Part shown: in pieces, positions 46,528 through 57,140 of the stretch
Numbering within the stretch: the stretch's first letter is position 1
Layout of the letters: every line of letters begins with the position of its first letter
Assembly: GCF_902506165.1 (NCBI RefSeq)
Contig: NZ_LR733817.1
Coordinates: 3,271,937-3,335,936, forward strand
Origin: Bosea sp. 29B
Lineage (GTDB): Bacteria > Pseudomonadota > Alphaproteobacteria > Rhizobiales > Beijerinckiaceae
DNA: 64,000 nucleotides
Direction of reading: 5' to 3'
The notes under the pieces: model-generated
Databases searched by the model: none
What the model was told of the DNA's origin: nothing
The model's input: the letters and a program-made list of their open reading frames with translations, nothing else
Translations under genes and position numbers: made by a program

Positions 46528-47744
46528 CTACCAGGCGCGGCCGGGGCCGGTCGCACCAAGCTTCAGCCAATCTCCGAGCGTCGCCGCGATGTCGGCGAAG
46601 CTCTCGCGGCGGCCAAGCAAACCGGCCGACACATCCGGCCCGAAGGCCAGGATCGGCACATGCTCGCGCGTATGGTCGGAGCCGGGCCAGCTCGGATCGT
46701 TGCCATGGTCGGCGGTGATGACGGCAAGGTCGCCCGGCAGCAGCAGGGCCTCCAGCCTGGGCAGTTCGCGATCGAAGGCTTCGAGCGCCGCCGCATAGCC
46801 GGGTATGTCGCGGCGATGGCCATATTCGGTGTCGAAATCGACGAGGTTGACGAAGCAGAAGCCGCCATCGGGCAGGCGCTCGAACGCTTCCAGCGCCGCC
46901 GCGAACATGGCGGCGTTACCGAAGGGCTTGATCTCCTCGCCGGTGTTGCGATGGGCGAAGATGTCGCCGATCTTGCCGACGGTGACGATCGGCCGGCCCT
47001 TGGCCGCCATCCGGTCGAGGATGGTCTCGTCCGGCGGCGGGATCGCGAAGTCCTTGCGGTTGCCGGTCCGGGTGAAGCCAGTCTCGGTCGTGCCGACGAA
47101 AGGCCGGGCGATGACGCGGCCGATCCGCAGCGGGTCGACCAGCACCCGGACCTTCTTGCAGAGCGCATAGAGCCGTTCCAGGCCGAAATGCTCCTCATGC
47201 GCCGCGATCTGCAGTACCGAGTCGACCGAGGTGTAGCAGATCGGCTTGCCGGTCCTGATATGCTCCTCGGCCAGTTCGTCGATCACTGCCGTGCCCGAGG
47301 CATGCTTGTTGCCAAGGATGCCGGGCAGGGCGCCCTCGCGGATGATCGCCGCAATGAGATTGGGCGGGAAGGTGTTCTCCAGCGCGGTGAAATAGCCCCA
47401 TTTGAACGGCACCGGACAGCCGGCGATCTCCCAATGGCCCGATGGCGTGTCCTTGCCCTGGCTGATCTCGACGCCATAGCCGTATCGCCCCTGCGGTGCC
47501 TCTGGCCGCGCCACGCCGGCGAGCGGCTTGCCGGTCGAGGCCTCGCAGGCATGGCTGAGGCCGAGCCGCGCGAGATTGGGGATGTGGAGCGGTCCGCTGC
47601 GCAGGCCGTCGCGGTCGCCGCGCCCCTCCGCGCAGGCTTCAGCGATATGGCCGAGCGTATCGGAACCTTCGTCGCCATAGGCGACCGCATCCTCGGCGCC
47701 GCCGCAGCCGACGGAATCGAGCACGATCAGGATGGCGCGCGCCA

Positions 47745-47745
<1 letters not shown>
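46528..47745 (-). CDS. deoB: Phosphopentomutase
   Basis: DeoB (405 residues): interconverts ribose-1-phosphate or deoxyribose-1-phosphate with the 5-phosphate in nucleoside salvage. Alkaline-phosphatase-fold metal and nucleophile motifs: [31 protein letters not shown] (Thr nucleophile), [25 protein letters not shown] and [20 protein letters not shown]. Its ATG overlaps the yejF stop (TGATG), so it is the last gene of the yej operon here. Confidence 0.96.
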
Positions 47746-49369
<1,624 letters not shown>

Positions 49370-49373
<4 letters not shown>

Positions 49374-50545
49374 GCGAAGGTCTTCCTCGGGTCGAAGGCG
49401 TCGCGGACGGCTTCGCCGATGAAGATCAGCAGCGAGAGCATCAGCGCGATCACGAAGAAGCCGGAGAGGCCGAGCCAGGGCGCCTGCAGGTTCGCCTTGC
49501 CCTGCGCCAGCAGTTCTCCGAGCGAGGGCGAGCCGGGCGGCAGGCCGAAGCCGAGGAAGTCGAGCGAGGTCAGGGTGGTGATCGAGCCGTTGAGGATGAA
49601 GGGCAGGAAGGTCAGCGTCGCCACCATGGCGTTGGGGAGCAGGTGCTTGACCATGATCGCCCGGTTGGAAAGGCCGAGCGCACGGGCGGCGCGGACATAT
49701 TCGAAGTTGCGCGCCCGCAGGAACTCGGCGCGGACCACGCCGACCAGCGCCACCCAGGAGAACAAGAGGAGGATGCCGAGCAGCACGAAGAAGCTGGGCG
49801 TGATGATCGCGGCGACGATGATCAGCAGATAAAGCGCGGGAATCGAAGTCCAGATCTCGATGACGCGTTGGAAGATCAGGTCGGTCCAGCCGCCGAAATA
49901 GCCCTGGATCGCCCCGGCGGCGATTCCGATCACCGAGGAGATCGAGGCCAGGATCAAACCGAACAGAATCGATATCCGGAAACCGTAGATCAGGCGCGCG
50001 ACCACGTCGCGGCCCTGGTCGTCGGTGCCGAGCCAGTTCCATTCGAGCTCGCGGCAGGTCATGCCGCCGGTGCGCTCGGCGATCGGCCGGCACTGCTCGT
50101 CCTTGAGCATCCAGGTCGGCGGGGCAGGGGCCGGCACCGGCAGGTCGAGATTATGGGTGCGGTAGGAGTAGCGGATCAGCGGCCACAAGGCCCAGCCATT
50201 CGCGGCGATCTCCCGGGCAATGGTCGGGTCGCGGTAATCGGTGGTGGCGAGGAAGCCGCCGAACTTCTCCTCGGGATAGTTCACCGCGACCGGGAACAGA
50301 GTCTCGCCCTTGTAGCGGACGATCAGTGGCCGGTCGTTGGCGATGAACTCGGCGAAGAGCGAGAGGACGAACAGCGTCAGGAAGATCCAGAACGACCACC
50401 AGCCGCGCTTGTTGGCCTTGAAGCTGTCGAGCCGGCGCCGGTTGATCGGCGAGAGCTTGAGCCAGCCCTGCTTCATCTGCGGGGGCGCGGCGACGGGCTC
50501 GGCGGAGCGCAAGGCCGGCGGAGGGGCGAGAAGCGTGTCGCTCAC
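49370..50545 (-). CDS. yejE: Peptide ABC transporter permease YejE
   Basis: YejE/DppC-type permease (391 residues from the GTG at 50545). TM1 is at [20 protein letters not shown], followed by a long periplasmic segment with [20 protein letters not shown], characteristic of Yej[20 protein letters not shown] and the coupling loop [20 protein letters not shown] are standard. An in-frame start further upstream would overlap yejB and is not needed. Confidence 0.94.
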
Positions 50546-50546
50546 C

Positions 50547-51638
50547 TCAGGCCTCCCGCGATTCGAAGTCGATGCGCGGATCGACCCAGGCATAGGTCAG
50601 GTCGGTGATCAGGTGCACGAGGAGGCCGATCAGCGAGAAGATGTAGAGATTGGCGAAGACGACGGGATAGTCGCGGTTGACGATCGCCTCGAAGGACAGG
50701 AGGCCGAGCCCGTCGAGCGAGAAGATCGTCTCGATCAAGAGCGAGCCGGCGAACAGCGCATGCACGAAGGCGCCGGGAAAGCCGGCGATTACGATCAGCA
50801 TGGCGTTGCGGAAGACATGGCCATAGAGCACGCCGCGCTCGGACAACCCCTTCATCCGCGCCGTCAGCACGTATTGCTTCCGGATCTCGTCGAGGAAGGA
50901 GTTCTTGGTCAGCAGCGTCGAGGTCGCGAAGGCGCCAAGCGCCATCGCCAGCACCGGCAGGGCGATGTGCCAGAAATAGTCGCCGATCTTCCCTATCAGG
51001 CTGAGCTGCGCCCAGTTCTCCGAGGTCAGGCCGCGCAAGGGGAAGATCTGCCAGAACGAGCCGCCGGCGAAGAGCACAATCAGGAGGATCGCGAACAGGA
51101 AGCTCGGGATCGCATAGCCGACGATCACGACCGCGCTGGTCCAGGTGTCGAAGCGCGAGCCGTCCTTGACCGCCTTGCGGATGCCGAGCGGGATCGAGAT
51201 CGCATAGGAGAGCAGGGTCATCCACAGGCCGAGCGTGATCGAGACCGGCAGCTTCTCCTTGATCAGCTGCAGCACCGGGGCGTCGCGAAAATAGCTGCGG
51301 CCGAAATCGAAGGTGGCATAATCCTTCAGCATCTTCAGGAAGCGCTCATGCGCCGGTTTGTCGAAGCCGAACTGCTTCTCCAGCTCCTTGATGAAGGCGG
51401 GGTCGAGCCCCTGCGCGCCGCGATAGGCCGAGCCTGAATCCATCGCCTGTGCGCCGGCATCGCCGCCGGAGCCGCCGCCGACGCGTTCGGCCGCGCCGCT
51501 GTTGGGATTGTTGAGCTGTGAGATGATCCGCTCGACCGGCCCGCCCGGGGCGAACTGCACGATGACGAAGGAGATCAGCAGGATGCCGAACAGGGTCGGC
51601 ACCATCAGCGCCAGACGCCGGGCGATGTAGTTCAGCAT
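50547..51638 (-). CDS. yejB: Peptide ABC transporter permease YejB
   Basis: YejB/DppB-type permease (363 residues, start [20 protein letters not shown]). TM helices include [20 protein letters not shown] and [19 protein letters not shown]. An unusual Gly/Ser-rich loop ([12 protein letters not shown]) lies at ~67-80. The coupling segment is [20 protein letters not shown]. It heterodimerises with YejE. Its upstream spacing to yejA is broken by the toxin-antitoxin remnant. Confidence 0.94.
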   Translation of the reverse strand: MLNYIARRLALMVPTLFGILLISFVIVQFAPGGPVERIISQLNNPNSGAAERVGGGSGGDAGAQAMDSGSAYRGAQGLDPAFIKELEKQFGFDKPAHERFLKMLKDYATFDFGRSYFRDAPVLQLIKEKLPVSITLGLWMTLLSYAISIPLGIRKAVKDGSRFDTWTSAVVIVGYAIPSFLFAILLIVLFAGGSFWQIFPLRGLTSENWAQLSLIGKIGDYFWHIALPVLAMALGAFATSTLLTKNSFLDEIRKQYVLTARMKGLSERGVLYGHVFRNAMLIVIAGFPGAFVHALFAGSLLIETIFSLDGLGLLSFEAIVNRDYPVVFANLYIFSLIGLLVHLITDLTYAWVDPRIDFESREA

Positions 51639-51714
51639 GAGCGGCAGATGCTGGAGACAAGGGTGGGAAATTGCAACGTGGAAAGGGGCGAATCTGGTTG
51701 CCGCGTGATGATGA

Positions 51715-51871
51715 TCATGGCTTCTCCTCGGCGGCGGCAATGACCTCCGGCAAGCGCGCGACGATCGGCCATGAAGTCGGCTTTCTCCATGCCGTCGATA
51801 TAAACGCCCGACTTCCGCGCTGCATCGAACATATGTCGCAAATAGTCAGCCAGCCTCTGATGGCGATTCAT
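51715..51871 (-). pseudogene. HEPN toxin remnant, internally deleted
   Basis: The first ~38 residues, [20 protein letters not shown] through [10 protein letters not shown], match the start of HEPN (DUF86) toxins of type VII toxin-antitoxin pairs. After about 40 codons the homology stops; a different frame then reads [18 protein letters not shown] and stops at 51715, resembling a HEPN C-terminus. The middle, including the catalytic Rx4-6H motif, is missing, consistent with an out-of-frame internal deletion. Its ATG overlaps the mntA stop (ATGA), the normal layout of the pair. Confidence 0.6.
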
Positions 51872-52158
51872 ACCGGCCGCGCCTCGGCCAGCACGTGATT
51901 GCGGAAGCTGGGCGGCAGATCTTCGGCGGTCAGGACATCCACGTTGACGCCGAGCAATTCCTCCAGTGCAACCTGCAGACCGCCGATGTCGAACAGGGTG
52001 GCCCCTGGCAGAGGGTCGATCAGTATGTCCAGATCGCTGCCCTGTCGATCCGTGCCGTGCAGGACGGAACCGAAGACGCGAGGATTGCTGGCCCGGAAAC
52101 GGCCCATCGCTTCGCGCACCGCGTCGCGGTTCAGAGCAAGGGCTGTCGATGGCTTCAT
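51868..52158 (-). CDS. MntA-like minimal nucleotidyltransferase antitoxin
   Basis: Minimal nucleotidyltransferase (96 residues) with the motif VFGSVLHGTDRQGSDLDILID (GSx..GxSDxD type) and a third carboxylate in VNVDVLTAED. In HEPN/MNT pairs such proteins neutralise the HEPN RNase by AMP transfer. Here the partner is a remnant, so it is probably an orphan antitoxin. It lies between yejA and yejB, where no gene is expected. Confidence 0.85.
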   Translation of the reverse strand: MKPSTALALNRDAVREAMGRFRASNPRVFGSVLHGTDRQGSDLDILIDPLPGATLFDIGGLQVALEELLGVNVDVLTAEDLPPSFRNHVLAEARPV

Positions 52159-52206
52159 GACGGCTTCTACTCGCTTCGATGTCTACGCGTAACGCTCCGC
52201 AATCGC

Positions 52207-54075
52207 TTATGCCTTCCCGATCCGCTTGGCCTTTTCGGGATCGTACCACCATGTCCCTGGCGCGCCGGAGCTGAATTTCGGCTTGGTCTGCGGGCGCTCG
52301 TACATGTCCCAATAGGCCAGCCACTCGCTGGCGTTCCACCACATCGGGATCCAGTAGCGCCCGGCCCGCAGCAGCCGGTCGAGACATTTGGCGGCGACGA
52401 CCACGTCGGCATAGCTCTTGGCTTGGCCGATTGCCTCGATCATCGCGTCGATCGCCGGATCAGCGATGCCGCCGACATTGCGCGAGCCGCGCGTCTTGGC
52501 CGCTTCCGAGCCGTAGATCACGCGCATCGTGTCGCTCGGGATCGAGCTGCCGGTCATCGCCCGGCTGATCACGTCGAAGTCGAACTCGTCGAGCCGGCGC
52601 TGGTACTGGGCGCCGTCGACGATGCGCGAGGTCGCGTTGATGCCGAGCCGCTTGAGATTGGCCTGGAAGGGCTGGGTATGCGGCTGCAGGGCGGGGGTCG
52701 AGTCGAGGAACTCGATCTCAAAGGGCTGGCCGTTCGGCAGCTTCAGCACATTGCCGTCGCGCTTGCAGCCGGCGGCGCGCAACATCTCGTCGGCGCGGCG
52801 CAGCAGGGCACGATCGCTGCCCGAACCGTCCGAGACCGGCGGCAGGAAAGGCTCGCCGAAGACCTCGTCGGGTACCTTTCCGCGGAACGGCTCCAGCAGC
52901 TTCAGCTCTTCCGGAGAGGGTTTTCCGACCGCCTTCGAATCCGAGTTCTCGAAATAGGAGGTCGCCCGCGAGAAGGACGAGAACATGATGTTCTTGTTGG
53001 TCCACTCGAAGTCGAAGGCGAGGCCGAGCGCCTCGCGGATGCGCGGGTCGGCGAATTTCTCGCGGCGTAGATTGTAGATCCAGCCCTGGCTGCCGATCGG
53101 CTCGGTCTTCGGCAGGGCTTCCTTCTTGACCTTGCCTTCGTGGATGGCCGGGAAGTCGTAGCCCGTCGCCCAGATCCGCGAGGTGAATTCCTCCTGGAAG
53201 GTGATGACGCCACTCTTGAAGGCTTCGAACGCGACCTGGCGATCGCGGAAATACTCCCAGCGGACGCGGTCGAAATTGTTCTGGCCGATAGTCACCGGCA
53301 GGTCTTTCGCCCAGTAGTCCGGCACCCGGTCGAACTCGATGAAGCGGCCCTGTTCGAACTTGCCGACCTTGTAGGCGCCCGAGCCGAGCGGCGGCTCCAG
53401 TGTCGAGGCCTCGAAATTGCGGGTCGACCAGTATTTCTCCGAGAACACCGGCAGGCCGGCGACGACGAGATGCAGGTCGCGGCTGCGCTTCGGCGTGAGC
53501 TTGACCACGAGGATGTCGTCGCTTTCGGCGACTGCCGATTCCATTTCGCCAAGGATCAGCCGGTAGGTCGGGTGACCCTTGCTCTTCAGCAGGTTGAACG
53601 AGAAGGCGGCGTCGCCGGCGGTGACCCGTGAGCCGTCATGGAACTTCGCCTCCGGCCGCAGGCGGAAGCGATAGGTCAACTTGTCCTGGGAGACCACGAC
53701 GCTCCTGGCGATCAGTCCGTAGAGCGCGCCGGGTTCGTCGCCAGAGCCGGCCATCAGGCTGTCGAAGCAGGCATCCATACCGGCCGCGCCGTCGCCCTGC
53801 AGCACATAGGTGTTCAGCGTGTTGAAGGTGTCGAAGCTCTGATTGCCGCCGGCACGCTTGATCTGGATGGTGATCGAACCGCCTTTCGGCGCCTTCGGGT
53901 TCACATAGGTGAAATGCGGGAAGTCCGGCGGCAGTGCCAGCTCGCCGAAGGTCGAGAGGCCATGGGCCTCGTTCTCCTGCGCCAGCACCGTCGTGAGCGA
54001 GGCCGGCAGTGCGGCCGCGCCTGCGAGCGCGCCGCCGGCTTCGAGCAGCCTGCGGCGAGTGATCCGGATCGCCAT
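52207..54075 (-). CDS. yejA: Peptide ABC transporter substrate-binding protein YejA
   Basis: Oligopeptide-binding protein (622 residues), SBP family 5. The N-terminus MAIRITRRRLLEAGGALAG is Tat-like (RRR-L), with cleavage likely after TTVLAQ. YejA marks are GLSTFGELALPPDFPHFTYV, NPKAPKGG, LTYRFRLRPEAKFHDG and WNASEWLAYWDMYERPQTKP. First gene of the operon yejA-(mntA/HEPN)-yejBEF-deoB. The gap before it holds repeats rather than an obvious promoter. Confidence 0.95.
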   Translation of the reverse strand: MAIRITRRRLLEAGGALAGAAALPASLTTVLAQENEAHGLSTFGELALPPDFPHFTYVNPKAPKGGSITIQIKRAGGNQSFDTFNTLNTYVLQGDGAAGMDACFDSLMAGSGDEPGALYGLIARSVVVSQDKLTYRFRLRPEAKFHDGSRVTAGDAAFSFNLLKSKGHPTYRLILGEMESAVAESDDILVVKLTPKRSRDLHLVVAGLPVFSEKYWSTRNFEASTLEPPLGSGAYKVGKFEQGRFIEFDRVPDYWAKDLPVTIGQNNFDRVRWEYFRDRQVAFEAFKSGVITFQEEFTSRIWATGYDFPAIHEGKVKKEALPKTEPIGSQGWIYNLRREKFADPRIREALGLAFDFEWTNKNIMFSSFSRATSYFENSDSKAVGKPSPEELKLLEPFRGKVPDEVFGEPFLPPVSDGSGSDRALLRRADEMLRAAGCKRDGNVLKLPNGQPFEIEFLDSTPALQPHTQPFQANLKRLGINATSRIVDGAQYQRRLDEFDFDVISRAMTGSSIPSDTMRVIYGSEAAKTRGSRNVGGIADPAIDAMIEAIGQAKSYADVVVAAKCLDRLLRAGRYWIPMWWNASEWLAYWDMYERPQTKPKFSSGAPGTWWYDPEKAKRIGKA

Positions 54076-54115
54076 GCGATACCCCTTGCGATTCGTCGTC
54101 CGATTATGTCGTTGC

Positions 54116-54171
54116 GCCAGAGCAGGATGCGAAAAAGTGGGAACCGGTTTTTCGCATTGATCCTGCTCTAA
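54116..54171. repeat. Palindromic intergenic repeat
   Basis: A ~55-bp palindrome with arms CCAGAGCAGGATGCGAAAAA and TTTTTCGCATTGATCCTGCTC around GTGGGAACCGG. The AAGTGG-AACCGGTTT core is shared with the 39587-39630 element; this type is dispersed in related genomes (from memory). Confidence 0.7.
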
Positions 54172-54194
54172 CTCCTAGATGAGAGACGGATTCA

Positions 54195-54233
54195 GCTTTC
54201 ATACGCAATCGCCCGGCGATTTCGTATGAAAGC
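54195..54233. repeat. 39-nt near-perfect palindrome
   Basis: Outer arms GCTTTCATACG and CGTATGAAAGC (11 bp exact), one mismatch, then AATCGCC and GGCGATT around a single C. It lies 24 bp from the previous repeat in the gap between yejA and the cytochrome gene. It could be a second mobile palindromic unit, an operator, or a strong transcript stem. Confidence 0.7.
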
Positions 54234-54307
54234 ATCCGGCTCTCGCTAAAGCCAGAGCAACCGGCATTCACAGCGATGGTGACGGCAATTGCATGGCGCC
54301 GACAAGC

Positions 54308-54331
54308 AAAAGCCGGGCTTTCGGCCCGGCT
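54308..54331 (-). terminator. Rho-independent terminator for the cytochrome c gene
   Basis: On the minus strand an 8-bp GC stem (AGCCGGGC/GCCCGGCT, loop of 5) is followed by TTTTGCTTG. It lies 36 bp after the stop of the cytochrome gene, as expected for an intrinsic terminator. Confidence 0.75.
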
Positions 54332-54366
54332 CATGACGTCACATCGGCGCGAGACGCGCTGCCAAA

Positions 54367-54912
54367 TCAGGGCTTCGGCAGCGGCTTCGGCGAATCGGCG
54401 AGGCTGTTGAGATAGGCGACCACATCGGCGCGGGCCTCGGGCCGGGCGATGCCGGCGAAGGCCATGGCAGTGCCGGGGACGTAGGCCTTCGGGTTCTTCA
54501 GGAAGTGGTCGAGCGCGTCGGCGTCCCAGCTCTTGTCGTTGCGGCCTTTCATGGCGGCCGAATAGCCGAAGCCGGCGACCGAGCCCTCGCTGCGACCGTA
54601 GACGTCATAGAGATGCGGGCCGACCTTGTTGGCGCCGCCCTTCTCGAAGGTGTGGCAGGCCTTGCAGGCACCGACGGCCTTCTCACCCTTGGCAACGTCG
54701 GCCTTGGCGAGGCGCACCGCGATCGGCTCCTCGACCGCAGCCGCCGGGGCGCCCGCGCCACCCGCAGCCGCCGGCTCGAGGCTCGGCAGGTCATAGCCCG
54801 GGACAGCCGGCTTCTTCGGGGCGAAGACGATGCCGGCGCCCATGTTCAGGGCCATCACGACGAGCAGGGTCGACAGACCCGCGCCAGCGATCTTGTTCAG
54901 TTCGATATTCAT
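54367..54912 (-). CDS. Membrane-anchored cytochrome c (CycM-like)
   Basis: Cytochrome c family protein (181 residues) with an uncleaved N-terminal anchor ([18 protein letters not shown]), a Pro/Ala-rich linker and a class I c-type domain. Heme attachment is CKACH (Cys83, Cys86, His87); the axial Met is in GTAMAFAGI. CycM proteins carry electrons from the bc1 complex to the aa3 oxidase on the periplasmic face. Position next to divergent kdsB-pheA is conserved in related genomes. Confidence 0.9.
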   Translation of the reverse strand: MNIELNKIAGAGLSTLLVVMALNMGAGIVFAPKKPAVPGYDLPSLEPAAAGGAGAPAAAVEEPIAVRLAKADVAKGEKAVGACKACHTFEKGGANKVGPHLYDVYGRSEGSVAGFGYSAAMKGRNDKSWDADALDHFLKNPKAYVPGTAMAFAGIARPEARADVVAYLNSLADSPKPLPKP

Positions 54913-55085
54913 CGTCTCTCACAACCCCCGGCCCGCCCGTCGGCGAAGCAAGACAGCGCTGCGGCCGGACCCTTGCGGGAGCCGGCACGTCTGCGCTGCT
55001 TAACCGCTTTGCGCGCTGCATTGCAACTCGTATAAGCACGCACCGCTTTGAGACCTTTTGCCGCCCTGCGAGCTTTCCCCAGCCA

Positions 55086-55829
55086 ATGCCCAATCCGCTG
55101 ATCCTGATCCCGGCCCGCATGCAGGCGACGCGCCTGCCGGGCAAGCCGCTTGCCGACATTCTGGGCGAGCCGATGATCGTCCGCGTCTGGCGCCGTGCGA
55201 TCGAGGCGCGCGTCGGCGATGTCGTGGTCGCGACCGATGACGAGCGCATCCTCGCGGCGATCGAGCAGGCTGGTGGCCGTGCGGTGATGACCAGCCCCGC
55301 GCACCAGACCGGCTCCGACCGGATCAAGGAAGCCGCCGACATCGTCGATCCGAAGGGCGAGCACGACATCATCGTCAACGTCCAGGGCGACTTCCCCACC
55401 TTGGCGCCGGCTGCGATCGCGGCTGCGGTCGAGCCGCTGGCCGATCCGGCCGTCGACATCGCGACACTTGCCGGCGAGATTACCGAAGACGAGGAGAAGA
55501 CCGCGCCGAGCGTGGTCAAGCTGATCGGCAGCGAGATTTCGCCCGGCCGGATGCGCGCGCTGTATTTCACCCGCGCAACCGCGCCTTATGGCGACGGCCC
55601 GCTCTATCACCATGTCGGCCTTTACGCTTACCGCCGCCGTGCGCTCGACCGTTTCGTCTCGCTGCCGCAATCGCCGCTCGAACTGCGCGAGAAGCTCGAG
55701 CAGCTGCGGGCGCTCGAGGACGGCATGCGCATCGACGCGATGATCATCGATCACGTCCCGCGCGGCGTCGATACGCCCCCCGATCTGGACCGCGCCCGCG
55801 CGTTCCTGACATCCAGTGCCGGAGCCTGA
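55086..55829 (+). CDS. kdsB: 3-deoxy-manno-octulosonate cytidylyltransferase
   Basis: KdsB (247 residues): activates Kdo as CMP-Kdo for lipid A/LPS core synthesis. Typical segments are [64 protein letters not shown] and [16 protein letters not shown]. It is 9 bp before pheA, so the two are co-transcribed. Confidence 0.95.
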   Translation: MPNPLILIPARMQATRLPGKPLADILGEPMIVRVWRRAIEARVGDVVVATDDERILAAIEQAGGRAVMTSPAHQTGSDRIKEAADIVDPKGEHDIIVNVQGDFPTLAPAAIAAAVEPLADPAVDIATLAGEITEDEEKTAPSVVKLIGSEISPGRMRALYFTRATAPYGDGPLYHHVGLYAYRRRALDRFVSLPQSPLELREKLEQLRALEDGMRIDAMIIDHVPRGVDTPPDLDRARAFLTSSAGA

Positions 55830-55838
55830 AGACCTAAA

Positions 55839-56693
55839 ATGTCAGTCGTCGTTTCCTATCAGGGTGAGCCCGGAGCCTTCTCCTCGCAGGCCGCCCTCCA
55901 GGTCTTCCCGGATTGCGAGCTGCTGCCTTGCCGGACGTTCGAGGACGCGCTCGCCGCGGTCTCGGACGGCGCTGCCCGCTACGGCATGATTCCGATCGAC
56001 AATTCGATCGCGGGCCGCGTCGCCGACATCCATCATCTGCTGCCGCGCTCCGGGCTTCACATCATCGGCGAGCATTTCCTGCCGATCCGCTTCCATCTGA
56101 TGGCGGTCGAGGGCGCGACGCTGGCGACGCTGAAGACGGTGCAGAGCCACATCCATGCGCTCGGCCAGTGCCGCAAGATCATCCGCAAACTCGGCCTCAA
56201 GGCCGAGGTCGCGGCCGACACGGCCGGCTCCGCCCGCCAGGTCGCCGAGGCCGGCGATCCGACGCGTGCCGCGATCGCGCCGCACATCGCCGCCGAGGTC
56301 TACGGCCTCAACATCCTGATGGAAGACATCGAGGACGAGAAGCACAACACCACGCGCTTCGTCGTGCTCTCGAAATATCCGGAATTCGCCCGTCAGGGGG
56401 CCGGCAAGACGGTGACGACGCTGATCTTCCAGGTCCGCAACCTGCCGGCGGCGCTCTACAAGGCGCTCGGCGGCTTCGCCACCAACGGCGTCAACATGAC
56501 CAAGCTCGAAAGCTACATGGTCGATGGCCATTTCTCGGCGACGATGTTCTACAGCGACGTCGAGGGCCATCCCGACGATGCGGCGCTGCGTCGCGCGCTC
56601 GACGAACTCGCCTTCTTCTCCAAGGAGATGAAGATCCTCGGCGTCTATCCCGCGCACGAGTTCCGTGACAGCTTCCCGGAGCCGGGGGAGTAA
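55839..56693 (+). CDS. pheA: Prephenate dehydratase
   Basis: Monofunctional prephenate dehydratase (284 residues): prephenate to phenylpyruvate in phenylalanine synthesis. The catalytic domain has VSYQGEPGAFSSQAA, GMIPIDNSIAGRV and the TRF motif HNTTRFVVLS; the C-terminal ACT regulatory domain includes GFATNGVNMTKLESYM, the phenylalanine-sensing segment. No chorismate mutase domain is fused. Confidence 0.95.
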   Translation: MSVVVSYQGEPGAFSSQAALQVFPDCELLPCRTFEDALAAVSDGAARYGMIPIDNSIAGRVADIHHLLPRSGLHIIGEHFLPIRFHLMAVEGATLATLKTVQSHIHALGQCRKIIRKLGLKAEVAADTAGSARQVAEAGDPTRAAIAPHIAAEVYGLNILMEDIEDEKHNTTRFVVLSKYPEFARQGAGKTVTTLIFQVRNLPAALYKALGGFATNGVNMTKLESYMVDGHFSATMFYSDVEGHPDDAALRRALDELAFFSKEMKILGVYPAHEFRDSFPEPGE

Positions 56694-56700
56694 GCTGCTT

Positions 56701-56722
56701 CCTTCTCCCCGAGGGGAGAAGG
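56701..56722. terminator. Bidirectional hairpin between convergent genes
   Basis: CCTTCTCCCC and GGGGAGAAGG pair perfectly around GA, 7 bp after the pheA stop and 14 bp from the end of the convergent AtzH-like gene. There is no T run, so it may act as a repeat or a weak terminator for both strands. Similar hairpins are common between genes in related genomes (from memory). Confidence 0.45.
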
Positions 56723-56735
56723 CAGTCCCACGCCC

Positions 56736-57140
56736 TCACCAGGGACGCGGCCCTTCCATCGTCGAGACATGGGCTGAGACCACCTTCCAGCCGAGATCGG
56801 GGAAGCGCACCCAGATCTGGCTCTGGCGGCCGACGATCTCGCGCCCGCGCACCTTGAATTCGAGGTTCACCGTGGCGAGATCGCGGCCGAGCGTCAGGAT
56901 CTCCAGGCGTATCCGCTTCTCCTTGATGCCAGGCCCTGGCGGACGGGCGATGCGGTGGGCGTGAATCTCGTCGAAGCCGTAGCCGTTCTCGCCTAGCGCG
57001 TAGCGGATCGTGAAGGGGCTGGCCCAGAAGGAGGCGTCGAGCACATCGACATCTTTGTCGATCAGCGCCTGCTCGTAGCGCTCGAACAGCGCGCTGATCT
57101 CGGCGACGACATCGGGCAGGTTCGGGGTCAGGTCGCTCAC
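56736..57140 (-). CDS. AtzH/HpxZ-like small protein (DUF3225, NTF2 fold)
   Basis: A 134-residue NTF2/SnoaL-like protein of the AtzH-HpxZ type: LFERYEQALIDKDVDVLDAS, FWASPFTIRYALGENGYGFD, HRIARPPGPGI and WKVVSAHVSTMEG. The GTG start overlaps the stop of the upstream amidase gene. In AtzE/AtzH and HpxY/HpxZ systems this small protein accompanies an amidase in nitrogen-compound breakdown, which fits the pairing here. Confidence 0.82.
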   Translation of the reverse strand: MSDLTPNLPDVVAEISALFERYEQALIDKDVDVLDASFWASPFTIRYALGENGYGFDEIHAHRIARPPGPGIKEKRIRLEILTLGRDLATVNLEFKVRGREIVGRQSQIWVRFPDLGWKVVSAHVSTMEGPRPW

